A stretch of 64,000 bases of DNA, from the NCBI GenBank assembly GCA_016213775.1, contig JACQZR010000003.1, positions 1-64,000 on the forward strand. The letters are read 5' to 3'. Under the pieces are notes generated by a model. It saw only the letters and a program-made list of their open reading frames with translations, was not told the DNA's origin and searched no databases. Shown here one piece after another: positions 53,761-62,773 of the stretch (its first letter is position 1; each line of letters begins with the position of its first letter). A program made the translations under genes and the position numbers. This stretch comes from Acidobacteriota bacterium (GTDB lineage Bacteria > Acidobacteriota > Terriglobia > Bryobacterales > Bryobacteraceae).

Positions 53761-54035
53761 AGGGACGCCCTTGCTTCTGGCTTCTTGCTTCTGGCTTCCG
53801 GCTTCTTATTCATGACGGAACCTGGAATATCCAACTCATCCGTTTCGGTGAACGGCGCACGTTGGGGCACGTTCGAGGGCAGCAGCAGAATCGTTCCCAG
53901 CAACTCTTCGCGCAACTCCAGACGATTTATCACCGGCGCGGGGATTTACGTGGACCGCAGGTTCACGGGGAAAGACTCCAGCGCAAACGCGGTCAGTCGC
54001 GAGTGGGTGAAAGGCAAGTTCAGGATGCAATGCTC
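53757..54035 (-). other. Possible decayed coding remnant downstream of the sugar transporter
   Basis: Read on the minus strand in the transporter's frame, codon-like sequence continues past its stop (NLPFTHSRLTAFALESF), meets an in-frame TAA at 53946-53948, then continues (VINRLELREELLGTILLL, FTETDELDIPGSV) to a stop at 53757-53759. The composition looks coding but there is no start or known domain. It may be the remains of a gene disrupted near the block boundary. No function is claimed. Confidence 0.3.
53771..53808. repeat. Short tandem repeat of the GCTTCTGGCTTC type
   Basis: TTGCTTCTGGCTTC recurs with minor variation (TTGCTTCTGGCTTCCGGC). Such GCTTCTGG tracts are low-complexity intergenic repeats. 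It lies directly after the second CheW copy. Confidence 0.55.
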
Positions 54036-55310
54036 TCAGGAGAAGCGCGTCCGCTTACCCAGCACCACGCCGCAGCCTGCCAACAACGCCACTGAGGCCA
54101 CTATAAGGATCACCATCCACGGCAGATTCATCGCGATGGGCTGGCTTGCCGAACCCGCCGCCAGCCAGAGGAAGAAAGCCACTGCGACGCCAACGATGAC
54201 GAATTCCCACCACTGGCGTGGACGGCGCTGCTGATCGGCCAGCGGGTCTTCGCCATCCATCGTCTGTGCCACGCGGACGGCATCCAGACCGTAGCGGTCG
54301 CATTCGCGCTGCATTGCTTCGCGCCAGGAGCGCTGCTCCAGTGCCGGCGCTTCCGCCATGCTGATGGACACCGCGCCGGCAATCATCACCAGCGAACCTA
54401 CGACGACGAGCATTTGCGTTTGCGCGCTCTGCCCGGCGAACTCGCCAAAGACGAGGGCGCCCCAGGCGAGTCCCCATAGCTGGTTGGTGTTGGATAGCGG
54501 AATGCCGCGGCCGATGCCGACATACTTCGCCGCGTACTGCTGGAAGAGATCGCCGAGCACCCAACAGAACCCGCCGAGGAAGAGCCAGAACAACGCCGGC
54601 CGCGCCTTGGCGAGCGAGAGCATCACGTTGCTGACCCCGCCGTCAAAGGCCACCGCGAGCGCGAACACCGTGCCCAGTTCGCCGAACGTGAACACCGTAA
54701 CAAAGGAGAGCGGGTTCATCCCGCTGATGTAGGCTTTGCGATAGGGGATGTACATGGTGCCCCACAGGACACCAGCGCCGAGCGCGGCGGCAATCCCCAG
54801 TCCGGCGGCTCCGGACGCACCCGCAGTCGACCCGTGCGAAGTGGCCAGCGCCAGAATGCATGCGCCCACCACGATCGCCGCTGCGCCGCCGAGCACCTTG
54901 GCCCTCTGACTGGCTCCAGCGCCGCGCAGCTCACGAAAGAGCAGCCAGCCCCAGAACAGGCCCACCAGACTGTTGGTATTCCACAATGGAAACGCGATGG
55001 ACAAGCCGACGTTTCGGATCGCGAACACGGTGAGCGTATTGGCCACGGCCCACAACATGCCCGCGAGAATCGCCCACGCGATGAGATGCGGTTTCTCGCG
55101 CAGATCGGCCCAGATGTAGCTGGTTCCTTTGAGCGCCATGGGCACAGTCCAGCGGGCGACGAACACGCCTGCCACCATGCCGAGCGAGACGAGGAATGGC
55201 GAGAAGCCCACGGTGACGAGCTTCGTCGGAGCCTCCGCCATTCCCAGCCAGGCGCCGGCCGCCAGGCCACATAAGACGCCGAGCTGATGCAGCGATATTT
55301 GCTTCTTCAT
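54036..55310 (-). CDS. GRP/RhaT-type sugar permease (DMT superfamily), probable inositol or sugar uptake
   Basis: A 424-residue inner-membrane protein with ten hydrophobic helices in two similar halves. Segments IAFPLWNTNSLVGLFWGWL and GIPLSNTNQLWGLAWGALVFGE are the paired N-T-N motifs of the glucose/ribose/rhamnose (GRP/RhaT) branch. A hydrophilic insertion (about 325-375, with RECDRYGLDAVRVAQ) splits helices 9 and 10. As last gene of the iol operon it is probably the transporter for inositol or a derivative; that substrate is inferred from context only. Its ATG overlaps the stop of the upstream micro-ORF (ATGA). Confidence 0.85.
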   Translation of the reverse strand: MKKQISLHQLGVLCGLAAGAWLGMAEAPTKLVTVGFSPFLVSLGMVAGVFVARWTVPMALKGTSYIWADLREKPHLIAWAILAGMLWAVANTLTVFAIRNVGLSIAFPLWNTNSLVGLFWGWLLFRELRGAGASQRAKVLGGAAAIVVGACILALATSHGSTAGASGAAGLGIAAALGAGVLWGTMYIPYRKAYISGMNPLSFVTVFTFGELGTVFALAVAFDGGVSNVMLSLAKARPALFWLFLGGFCWVLGDLFQQYAAKYVGIGRGIPLSNTNQLWGLAWGALVFGEFAGQSAQTQMLVVVGSLVMIAGAVSISMAEAPALEQRSWREAMQRECDRYGLDAVRVAQTMDGEDPLADQQRRPRQWWEFVIVGVAVAFFLWLAAGSASQPIAMNLPWMVILIVASVALLAGCGVVLGKRTRFS

Positions 55311-55381
55311 GACAGCAGAACCAGGAGTCCGATGCCGAGGATCAGCACCGCAACGGGGATCCAGAACTGCACATCGGTCAA
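55307..55381 (-). CDS. 24-residue single-helix membrane micro-protein in the iol operon
   Basis: A short frame of 24 codons between iolG and the transporter, almost entirely a hydrophobic helix (FWIPVAVLILGIGLLVLLS). The start is TTG 55381 or GTG 55372. Its TGA overlaps the transporter's ATG (ATGA), as is usual for coupled genes, and the 8-nt gap after iolG leaves no room for anything else. It could be a small accessory subunit of the transporter. It is too short for standard gene callers. Its reality is an inference from position and composition. Confidence 0.55.
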   Translation of the reverse strand: MTDVQFWIPVAVLILGIGLLVLLS

Positions 55382-55388
55382 CGTGGCG

Positions 55389-56435
55389 CTAACGAGAGAC
55401 GGTTTCAAGACTGGCCTCCGCCGCCACTTCAGAAAGCTTCACGGGACGCCCTTCGAGGTACGATTTCTTCGCGGCCAGCGCCATCACCACGGGAACGCGC
55501 CCATCGGCGGCCGTTACAGGAGTCGGCTTGTCCGCGAGAACGGCCTCGACAAATGCACGCAGCTCCTTTTCGAAGCTGTCGAGATAACGTTCCATAAAGA
55601 AGTTCAGCGGCAGATCGCGCCGCACCGACTCGGCCGTGCTCACCAGGGCGCGATTGGGATACACGTTCTCCGTGGCGATGGAGCCCTTGCTGCCCAACAC
55701 CTCGACGCGCTGATCGTAGCCGTAGGGCGCCTGGCGGCAATTGTCAATGGTGCCGATGACGCCGTTGGCGAAACGCAGCAGGATGACGGCGGTGTCGACG
55801 TCGCCCGCTTTGCCGATCTCGGGATCGACACGCACGCCCGCCGACGCATACACCTCAGTCACTTCGTCGCCGATGAGAAAACGCGCCATGTCGAAATCGT
55901 GGATGGTCATGTCGAGGAACATGCCGCCCGACACTTTGACGTATGAGATCGGAGGAGGGCCGGGGTCGCGGCTGATGATGTGGATGAGGTGAGGGGTGCC
56001 GATTTCGCCGCTGACGATCGCCTCCCGCACGCGGGCGAAGTTGGCGTCAAAGCGGCGGTTGAAACCGACCTGCATTTTGACCTTGTGCCGCGTCACAGTC
56101 TCGAGGGCGAGGTCGATTTTTTCGAGCGTGTGATCGATGGGTTTTTCGCAGAAGATGTGCTTGCCCGCCAGCGCCGCCTGAATTGCCAGATCGGCATGCG
56201 TGTTGGTGGACGAACAGATGAGCACCGCGTCGATGCTCTTGTCGGCGAAGATTTCGTCCGCGGTCGCGCAGACGCGGGGAATGCCGCAGCGTTGCGCAAC
56301 GGCCTGCGCAGTGGCGGCATCCGGATCGGTGACGGCGATGAGCGACGCTTCCGGAACACGAAACGCAATGGTCTCGCCGTGGACTTTGCCGATGCGGCCG
56401 GCGCCGATCAGTCCGATATTCAGTTTGCTCTTCAT
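55389..56435 (-). CDS. iolG: Inositol 2-dehydrogenase
   Basis: A 348-residue NAD-dependent oxidoreductase (GFO/IDH/MocA family) that converts myo-inositol to scyllo-inosose (2-keto-myo-inositol). The Rossmann fingerprint is [15 protein letters not shown], followed by the catalytic lysine motif C-E-K-P-I (IFCEKPID). The C-terminal half has [54 protein letters not shown] (D and H of the active site) and [17 protein letters not shown]. Both sequence and operon position agree with IolG. The start overlaps the iolE stop (ATGA). Confidence 0.93.
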   Translation of the reverse strand: MKSKLNIGLIGAGRIGKVHGETIAFRVPEASLIAVTDPDAATAQAVAQRCGIPRVCATADEIFADKSIDAVLICSSTNTHADLAIQAALAGKHIFCEKPIDHTLEKIDLALETVTRHKVKMQVGFNRRFDANFARVREAIVSGEIGTPHLIHIISRDPGPPPISYVKVSGGMFLDMTIHDFDMARFLIGDEVTEVYASAGVRVDPEIGKAGDVDTAVILLRFANGVIGTIDNCRQAPYGYDQRVEVLGSKGSIATENVYPNRALVSTAESVRRDLPLNFFMERYLDSFEKELRAFVEAVLADKPTPVTAADGRVPVVMALAAKKSYLEGRPVKLSEVAAEASLETVSR

Positions 56436-57382
56436 AGAGCCTCCTCAATAGAACGCAGATATTGGCGGTTGCGGGCAGCGCTTTCCTTGGGCTCGCCCAT
56501 ACCGGGGAGGACATCCTGCTCCACCAGCACGTAACCGGAGTAGCTTGTCTTTTTAAGCCAGCCCAGCACCGCGGCAAAATCGACGCCGCCCTTGCCGAGC
56601 TCGCTGAACACGCCATGCTTCAGGGCTTCAAAATAATCCCACTGCTTTTCGCGGGCCTGACGGGCGACGTCAGGCTGGCAGTCCTTGAGATGGATGTAGT
56701 GAATGCGGCCGGCGAAGCGCTCGAGCGCGGGGACGATATCGAAATGCCCCGCGCCATAGGCGAAGTGTCCGGTGTCGAAGACAAGTCCGATGGCGGCGGG
56801 ATCGGTCAGCTCCAACAGCCGTGCGATCTCCTCGGGCGTTTCGACATAGCCGGCGCAATGATGATGGAACACGGTGCGCAATCCGGTCTCCTTCCGCACC
56901 GTTGTGCCCACCGCGTTGGCCCCATCGGCAAAGATGCGCCATTCGCTATCGGACAGCCCCATCGCCGGCGTCACACGGCCCGCGTTCTTTGTGCGCGCCG
57001 GCACTGACCCGTTGTTGTCGGCCAACACAAGATACGGTTTGGGGTCAGTTGCCACGCCGGCGAGCAGGCGCGCCGTCTTGACGGCATTCTCGATGCCGGC
57101 CGCGTGCGCCGCGGGGTCCTTCAACGCCACCGGCACAAACGCACCCAACATCACCAACCCGCGCTTGCCGAGCTCCTGGCGGAGCACTGCGGGGTCAGTA
57201 GGCATGTAGCCCCAATCGCCCAACTCGGTGCCTGTATAGCCCGATGCGGCCAGTTCATCCAACATGCGGTCAAAGGCGATCTCCTCGCCGCTGCCCATGC
57301 CTTCAAATTCAAGAGTGCCCCAGGAACAAGGGGCGTTGCCAACGCGAAACGTCGCGATTTTTTGCTCCGCTGTTGTAGCCAT
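56432..57382 (-). CDS. iolE: Myo-inosose-2 dehydratase
   Basis: A 316-residue TIM-barrel enzyme (xylose-isomerase-like AP endonuclease family 2) that dehydrates scyllo-inosose to the diketone. Segments are [68 protein letters not shown] and [11 protein letters not shown], with the metal-binding His, Asp and Glu residues in order. ATG 57382 follows GGAGG by five bases. It shares one base with the stop of the upstream gene (TAATG). Confidence 0.92.
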   Translation of the reverse strand: MATTAEQKIATFRVGNAPCSWGTLEFEGMGSGEEIAFDRMLDELAASGYTGTELGDWGYMPTDPAVLRQELGKRGLVMLGAFVPVALKDPAAHAAGIENAVKTARLLAGVATDPKPYLVLADNNGSVPARTKNAGRVTPAMGLSDSEWRIFADGANAVGTTVRKETGLRTVFHHHCAGYVETPEEIARLLELTDPAAIGLVFDTGHFAYGAGHFDIVPALERFAGRIHYIHLKDCQPDVARQAREKQWDYFEALKHGVFSELGKGGVDFAAVLGWLKKTSYSGYVLVEQDVLPGMGEPKESAARNRQYLRSIEEAL

Positions 57383-58851
57383 TAGAACCTCCGGCTCCAT
57401 TCCTTCGGCCAGCGCTCGATCACTACTTTCTTGTCGGTATAGAATTCGACAGCATCGCGTCCCTGCGCATGCAGGACGCCAAAGAAGCTGCCCTTCCATC
57501 CACTGAACGGGAAATAGGCCATCGGCGCGGCCACTCCAATGTTCACGCCCACGTTGCCCGTGGGAATCAGATTGCGGAACTTGCGCGCGGCGGCTCCGCT
57601 CGTCGTGAAGATGGACGAAGCGTTGCCGTACGAATTGCGCGCGATCATCTCCATGGCCTCATCCACGTCCGCGGCGTGGACCAGGCTGAGCACCGGCCCG
57701 AAGATTTCGGTTTCGGCGAGGCTGCTGGCGGCGGGAACACCGTCGAGCACGGTGGGGCCGACGAAGGTGCCGCCCGGGCAATCGGCCACGCGCGCGCTAC
57801 GGCCGTCCACCACCGGACGCGCGCCTTCGGCCATGCCCTGTTCAATCAACTGCGTGATACGATCGCGGCTGGCGGACGTGATCACCGGGCCCATCTGGAC
57901 GCCCTTTTCGAGGCCAAACCCCACCTTCATCGACGAGGCCGTATTGCTGATGGACTGCGTGAACCACTTGCGTGCATCGCCCACCGTAACCGCCACCGAC
58001 ACCGCGAGACAGCGCTGGCCTGCACAGCCATAAGCGCTATCGGCGATGATCTGCGTGGTGGTTTCCGGCTCCGCGTCGGGCAGCACGACCACGTGATTTT
58101 TTGCGCCGCCCTGGCACTGCACCCGCTTGCCGTTGGCTGAAGCGCGCGCGTAGATGTACTTCGCTACCGGCGTCGAGCCGACGAAGCTGACGGCCTGCAC
58201 CGCCGGATGATCGAGCAGCGCATCCACTGTGGGCTTGCCGCCATTCACCAGGTTCATCACGCCCTTGGGGAGCCCGGTTTTCTCAATCAATTCGGTGATG
58301 CGCGCCATGCACAGCGGCACGCGCTCGGACGGTTTCAACACCAGCGTGTTGCCGCAGGCGATGGCATACGGCAGGAACCACAACGGGATCATCGCCGGAA
58401 AGTTGAACGGCGTGATGACGGCAACAACACCGAGCGGCTGGCGGAACATCGACTCGTCAATGCCCGACGCCACATTCTCCAGGTTGTAGCCCTGCATCAG
58501 AATCGGGATGCCGCAGGCCACTTCGACATTTTCAATGCCACGCCGCAGCTCGCCTTTCGCTTCGCCAAGCGTCTTGCCGTTCTCGGTGGTGATGAGCCGC
58601 GCCAGATCTTCGAAGTTCTCTTCAAGAAGCTGCTTGAGCTTGAACAGGTATTGAATACGTTCAGCCGGCGGCATGGCGCGCCACGCGGGAAACGCCGCTG
58701 AAGCCGCATCCACGGCCGCGCTCACATCCGCCGCCGCTCCCGCGGGCGAACGCGCAATCACCTCGCCGGTGGCCGGATTCAACACCTCCGTTCCCGGCTC
58801 AGATGAGGGCTTGCGCCACGCGCCGCCAATGTAATCGAGTACTTCTTTCAT
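57382..58851 (-). CDS. mmsA: CoA-acylating methylmalonate-semialdehyde dehydrogenase
   Basis: A 489-residue aldehyde dehydrogenase that converts malonic (or methylmalonic) semialdehyde to acetyl-CoA (propionyl-CoA), the last step of inositol breakdown (IolA). Features are [19 protein letters not shown] (catalytic Asn), the NAD site [16 protein letters not shown] and [18 protein letters not shown], and the catalytic Cys in [12 protein letters not shown]. The C-terminus GGWKGSFFG-type segment reads [16 protein letters not shown]. The start at ATG 58851 overlaps the iolD stop (ATGA). An in-frame extension upstream would lie wholly inside iolD. Confidence 0.93.
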   Translation of the reverse strand: MKEVLDYIGGAWRKPSSEPGTEVLNPATGEVIARSPAGAAADVSAAVDAASAAFPAWRAMPPAERIQYLFKLKQLLEENFEDLARLITTENGKTLGEAKGELRRGIENVEVACGIPILMQGYNLENVASGIDESMFRQPLGVVAVITPFNFPAMIPLWFLPYAIACGNTLVLKPSERVPLCMARITELIEKTGLPKGVMNLVNGGKPTVDALLDHPAVQAVSFVGSTPVAKYIYARASANGKRVQCQGGAKNHVVVLPDAEPETTTQIIADSAYGCAGQRCLAVSVAVTVGDARKWFTQSISNTASSMKVGFGLEKGVQMGPVITSASRDRITQLIEQGMAEGARPVVDGRSARVADCPGGTFVGPTVLDGVPAASSLAETEIFGPVLSLVHAADVDEAMEMIARNSYGNASSIFTTSGAAARKFRNLIPTGNVGVNIGVAAPMAYFPFSGWKGSFFGVLHAQGRDAVEFYTDKKVVIERWPKEWSRRF

Positions 58852-60716
58852 GCTTTGATCTCCAGATGCCGTTCCTGTTTGACTGCCACTTCCCATTTCG
58901 CCCGGGCTTCGCGAATGCTCCCGATTTCGGACACTTCCGAAATGGGCACATCCCACCACGATTCATAACCCGGCACTTTCATCTCCTTATCCACCTCCAC
59001 CACCACTGCGCAGGTGCGGTCCGAGGCGGCCATGGCCTCGACGGCCCTGGCGTATTCGTCGTGAGTGCGGACACGCGTGGTGATTGCGCCGAGGCCTTCG
59101 CACAGCGCCGCAAAGTCGATGGGTATATTCTGCCCGTCGAGCTGACCGCTGCCGGTGCGATAGCGGTAGTTGGTGCCGAAGCCTTTCGATCCGATGGCTT
59201 GCGACAATCCGCCGATGCTCGAAAAGCCGTGGTTGTCCAGCACGATGATGTTCAGCTTGTAGCCTTCCTGAATGGAAGAGGCGATTTCAGAGGACATCAT
59301 CAGGAACGAGCCGTCGCCCAGCATGACGTACACTTCGCGCGACGGATCGGCCATCTTCACACCAAGTCCGCCGGCGATTTCGTAGCCCATGGTGGAGTAT
59401 CCGTATTCGAGGTGATAGCCGTTGGGCTCGCGTGCGCGCCACAGCTTGTGCAGATCGCCGGGCAGGCTTCCGGCCGCACCCACCACGATGTCTCGCGGGC
59501 CCGACACACGGTTCACCACGCCCACCGCTTCGCCCTGGCTGATGGGCGGTCCGTGACGTAGCGCATAGAGACGGTCTGTCTCCGCTTCCCAGCGCTGCTT
59601 CCACTCACCGATGAGCGCCGTGTAGTCGGCTTCCACGCGATAGCCATTCACTGAGGCGGCGAGTTGCTCGAGGGCTTCCTTCGCATCGGCAACCAGCGGC
59701 AGGCCCGCATGCTTGAAGGCATCGAACTCGGCCACGTTGATATTGAGGAAGCGCACGTTCGGGTTCTGGAACGCTGTCTTGGACGCGGTGGTGAAGTCGC
59801 TGAGGCGCGTGCCGATGGCGATGATCAGATCCGCTTCACGCGCCGCGATGTTCGCCCCCGGCGTTCCGGTGACGCCCACCGCGCCGAGATTCTGTGGATG
59901 ATCGAATGCAAGCGAGCTCTTTCCCGCCTGCGTCTCGCCCACAGGAATCCCCGTCTGTTCCACGAATCGCGCCAGCGCCTGCGTGGCTTCGCTATAGAGC
60001 ACACCACCGCCGGCGATGATCATCGGCCGCGTTGCGGAGCGGATCATCTCCGACGCGCGCGCCAGCATCGCCCGCTCCGGTTCTGCCCGCGCGATGTGCC
60101 ACACACGCTTTTCGAACATTTCTTTCGGATAGTCGTAGGCTTCGGCCTGCACATCCTGCGGCAGGGCCAGCGTCACTGCGCCGGTCTGCGCCGGGGAGGT
60201 GAGCACGCGCATCGCCTCCACCACTGAACAGATCAGTTGATCGGGCCGGTTGATGCGGTCCCAATAGCGCGACACGGGCTTGAAGGCATCGTTCACCGAC
60301 ACATCCTGACCCTGTTCCGATTCCAACTGCTGCAACACCGGTGCCACATTGCGGCGCGCGAAAATGTCGCCGGGCAGCAGCAGCACCGGAAGCCGGTTCA
60401 CCGTGGCCATGGCCGCGCCGGTGATCATGTTGGTTGCGCCGGGGCCAATCGACGAGAGGCAGGCGAAGGTGCCCATGCGGTTCATCGTCTTGGCGAACGC
60501 AGCGGCGATGTGCACGGAAGCCTGTTCGTTCTTGCTCTGGTAGTAACGGAAATCGGGATGCTGCTGGAGAGCCTGTCCCACGCCGGCGATGCAGCCGTGT
60601 CCAAAGATGCCCCAGGCGCCGTGAAAGAAGCGCTGCTCTTTGCCGTCGCGCTCCACGTGCTGTTGTTTCAGGAAGGCAACCAGGGCCTGCGCCATCGTCA
60701 TTCTTCGGGTTGGCAT
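58848..60716 (-). CDS. iolD: 3D-(3,5/4)-trihydroxycyclohexane-1,2-dione acylhydrolase
   Basis: A 622-residue thiamine-diphosphate enzyme that opens the ring of the inosose-derived dione to 5-deoxy-glucuronic acid. N-terminal segments are FHGAWGIFGHGCIAGVGQA and the pyrimidine-site Glu in YYQSKNEQASVHIAAA. GPGATNMITGAAMATVNRLP follows. The C-terminal TPP site is GDGSFLMMSSEIASS (G-D-G with the metal-binding residues downstream). Family length is about 620-640. ATG 60716 lies two bases after the iolB stop and is preceded by GGAG. Confidence 0.94.
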   Translation of the reverse strand: MPTRRMTMAQALVAFLKQQHVERDGKEQRFFHGAWGIFGHGCIAGVGQALQQHPDFRYYQSKNEQASVHIAAAFAKTMNRMGTFACLSSIGPGATNMITGAAMATVNRLPVLLLPGDIFARRNVAPVLQQLESEQGQDVSVNDAFKPVSRYWDRINRPDQLICSVVEAMRVLTSPAQTGAVTLALPQDVQAEAYDYPKEMFEKRVWHIARAEPERAMLARASEMIRSATRPMIIAGGGVLYSEATQALARFVEQTGIPVGETQAGKSSLAFDHPQNLGAVGVTGTPGANIAAREADLIIAIGTRLSDFTTASKTAFQNPNVRFLNINVAEFDAFKHAGLPLVADAKEALEQLAASVNGYRVEADYTALIGEWKQRWEAETDRLYALRHGPPISQGEAVGVVNRVSGPRDIVVGAAGSLPGDLHKLWRAREPNGYHLEYGYSTMGYEIAGGLGVKMADPSREVYVMLGDGSFLMMSSEIASSIQEGYKLNIIVLDNHGFSSIGGLSQAIGSKGFGTNYRYRTGSGQLDGQNIPIDFAALCEGLGAITTRVRTHDEYARAVEAMAASDRTCAVVVEVDKEMKVPGYESWWDVPISEVSEIGSIREARAKWEVAVKQERHLEIKA

Positions 60717-60718
60717 GT

Positions 60719-61543
60719 CTAGTTCTCCATCTCCATCGTCACTACCGGAACGCGCGGGTCCTTGTCGCGCCACGTCTCCTTCACCCACTGATAATCCGGA
60801 TCGTCCGACGCCGCCATTGAGCGCGCGGAACCGGCGAGCGCATTGAGGTAGTACACGTTGTAGCCGTGCGCGGCCACCACCGGATGGTAGCCTTCCGGCA
60901 CCAGAACCATTTCCCCGTCGCGTACGGAAATCGTCTCATCCAGTCTGCGGTCGCCCGTATAGACTTTCTGAATCGCGTAGCCTTCCGGACGGTCGATGCG
61001 GTAGTAGTAAATCTCTTCGAGATCCACTTCACCCGGCGGGTTGTGCACATCGTGTTTATGCGGCGGATAGCTGGACCAGTTGCCGCTCGGCGTGTAGACC
61101 TCCACCACCAGCAGACGGTGCGCATCAAACTCCGGGCGGATGATCTTGTTGATCTGCCGCGTTGCATTGGCGGCGCCGCGGATCTCCATCTCGATGTCTG
61201 CCGGCGTGATGAGCCGCGGGGGATGCGATTGGTCAGCGCGGCAAAAGCAGAAGGCCAGGTCGCACTCGGATTCAGCGGTCACGGTGAAGCGCGTGCCGAT
61301 GGGCAGATAGAGCGCGTAGGGCATGCCGGAGAAGACGTTCGGCCGCCGTCCGATTCCCTTCCATTCGCCCTGCGAGGAGGTGACCGAACATTGCCCGCCG
61401 AGCACAACGAGACCCAACTCGCGGTTGCCGGTGTCGCCTTCCTGGCGTTCCCCGGGCTTCATTTTCCGGTTGAGAAACGAAAGATACTTGAAGCTCTCTA
61501 TTTCCGTTTGCGCCCCTTCCTGGGGGCGGAGGAGTAGTTGCAT
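60719..61543 (-). CDS. iolB: 5-deoxy-glucuronate isomerase
   Basis: A 274-residue cupin enzyme that converts 5-deoxy-glucuronic acid to 2-deoxy-5-keto-gluconic acid. Segments include VVLGGQCSVTSSQGEW, NVFSGMPYALYLPIGTRF, the metal site PPHKHDVHNPPGEVDLEEIYYY and VLVPEGYHPVVAAHGYNVYYL. It starts with GGAG ahead of ATG 61543, inside the last 46 bases of the LacI-type regulator gene, so its translation depends on that gene. Confidence 0.94.
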   Translation of the reverse strand: MQLLLRPQEGAQTEIESFKYLSFLNRKMKPGERQEGDTGNRELGLVVLGGQCSVTSSQGEWKGIGRRPNVFSGMPYALYLPIGTRFTVTAESECDLAFCFCRADQSHPPRLITPADIEMEIRGAANATRQINKIIRPEFDAHRLLVVEVYTPSGNWSSYPPHKHDVHNPPGEVDLEEIYYYRIDRPEGYAIQKVYTGDRRLDETISVRDGEMVLVPEGYHPVVAAHGYNVYYLNALAGSARSMAASDDPDYQWVKETWRDKDPRVPVVTMEMEN

Positions 61544-62628
61544 GTCTGGTTCTCCTTGGTTGGTTGATCGGGGGGAGCGGCGGTGGACTGGCGAATCAGC
61601 AGTTCGCCCGACACGCGCACATTCTGTTCGGCTTCGCTGCCGGCCATTAATTTCAACAGTGCCTGCATCGCCATCCGGCCCATCTCCTGCTTCGGCTGGT
61701 GAACGGTGGTCAAGGGCGGATCCACGAAAAGGCTGAGCGGAAGATCGTCGAACCCCACCAGCGAAATATCCGCGGGAACGCGAAGGCCGCGGGCGCGTAT
61801 CGCTTTCAACGCACCAATCGCCGTCATGTCGTTGTAGCAGAACACGGCCGTGGGCCGGCGGCGGTGCGCCAGCAGTTTCTCCATCGCCAACCGGCCGCCT
61901 TCCGCCTTGCCATCGCCATGTAGAATCAGTTCGGGCTGGAACGGAACGTCGGCCGCATCCAACGCCGCGCGGTAGCCGCTGAAGCGCTCCGAATCGGAGC
62001 CGTGCCCAAAGCGGTCGCCGATGTACGCCACGCGAGTGTGCCCCAGTTCGATGAGGTGCGCCACCGCCTGCCGGCTGCCTTCGAAATTGTCGATCACGAT
62101 CGAGTGGGCGAACTGGCTCGGGTGTTGATTGTTGAGCAGAACAATCGGGATGCGCATACGTTCGAGCACCGGTCCGTAAAGTGCGCCGACACGCGAGGCG
62201 GTCACGACGATGCCATCCACGCGGCGGTCTTCAAAGGAATGGACCACTTTCATTTCGCGGTCCGGATCGGCGTGGCAGTTGGCGAGGAACACTGAGTAGT
62301 CATGCACGATTGCTTCGTCTTCGATTCCCTTCACCACCTCGGCGACAAAGGGATCATCGATGCTGGTGACCACCACACCGATGGTGCTGGTCCTGCTGGT
62401 GGCCAGGCTGCGGGCGACGGCGCTGGCGCGGAAGCCGCTTTCGGCGGCGATGCGGCGAATATTTTCAGCGGTTTCGGGATTGACGAGGGGGCTTTCGCGG
62501 AGCGCGCGCGAGACAGTGGAATGCGAAACACGGGCGAGGCGCGCGATGTCCTTAATGGAGACTCGCTTCGCAGCCGCCGCGCTAAAGGCGGCGTTCGATT
62601 TCCCGGGCGAAGAGGCGTCGCTGAACAC
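61498..62628 (-). CDS. LacI-family transcriptional regulator of the inositol genes
   Basis: A 376-residue repressor. The N-terminal helix-turn-helix (about 25-50) is VSIKDIARLARVSHSTVSRAL; the hinge helix follows at SAVARSLATSRTSTIG. The periplasmic-binding-protein-like effector domain has GVVVTSIDDPFVAEVVKGIE, VDGIVVTASR and SLVGFDDLPLSLFVDPPLTT. The start is GTG 62628 (TTG 62640 is possible but touches the -10). The gene is first in the iol operon and its start is overlapped by a 14-bp operator. The effector is probably an inositol breakdown product. The charged C-terminal tail overlaps iolB by 46 nt. Confidence 0.9.
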   Translation of the reverse strand: MFSDASSPGKSNAAFSAAAAKRVSIKDIARLARVSHSTVSRALRESPLVNPETAENIRRIAAESGFRASAVARSLATSRTSTIGVVVTSIDDPFVAEVVKGIEDEAIVHDYSVFLANCHADPDREMKVVHSFEDRRVDGIVVTASRVGALYGPVLERMRIPIVLLNNQHPSQFAHSIVIDNFEGSRQAVAHLIELGHTRVAYIGDRFGHGSDSERFSGYRAALDAADVPFQPELILHGDGKAEGGRLAMEKLLAHRRRPTAVFCYNDMTAIGALKAIRARGLRVPADISLVGFDDLPLSLFVDPPLTTVHQPKQEMGRMAMQALLKLMAGSEAEQNVRVSGELLIRQSTAAPPDQPTKENQTCNYSSAPRKGRKRK

Positions 62629-62635
62629 GTGTGCA
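62622..62635. promoter_or_regulatory. LacI-type operator site 1 (lacI/iol promoter)
   Basis: TGAACACGTGTGCA is the exact reverse complement of site 2 at 62744-62757 and has the palindromic core ACACGTGT. It begins 5 nt downstream of the -10 and overlaps the GTG start codon of the regulator. Confidence 0.75.
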
Positions 62636-62640
62636 ATCAA

Positions 62641-62670
62641 ATTCTACGCCGGTGGAAACAGACTTGTAAA
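62641..62670 (-). promoter_or_regulatory. Promoter of the lacI-iol operon
   Basis: On the minus strand, TTTACA (62670-62665), an 18-nt spacer and TAGAAT (62646-62641) form a good sigma-70-type promoter. The predicted start of transcription is near 62635, only about six bases before the GTG codon. Confidence 0.65.
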
Positions 62671-62709
62671 GTGAAAAGCGCGCGTCATCGTACTTTTACA
62701 CATTCGTAC

Positions 62710-62738
62710 TTGACTCGAAACGCATCAGGAGTTAGGAT
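62710..62738 (+). promoter_or_regulatory. Promoter of the divergent transaldolase-family gene
   Basis: TTGACT (62710-62715), a 17-nt spacer and TAGGAT (62733-62738). Transcription would start near 62745, in operator site 2, leaving a leader of about 29 nt. Confidence 0.65.
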
Positions 62739-62743
62739 TTTTA

Positions 62744-62757
62744 TGCACACGTGTTCA
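62744..62757. promoter_or_regulatory. LacI-type operator site 2 (divergent promoter)
   Basis: TGCACACGTGTTCA matches site 1 exactly in inverted orientation, 122 bp away centre to centre. It begins 5 nt after the -10, the same geometry as at the lacI promoter, so a bound repressor would block initiation at both. Confidence 0.75.
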
Positions 62758-62773
62758 GAGCCTGGTAGCTTTT

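Noticed and set aside
53785-54234. A 149-codon plus-strand frame after the repeat
   Set aside because: Its second half is antisense to the transporter and no domain is visible.
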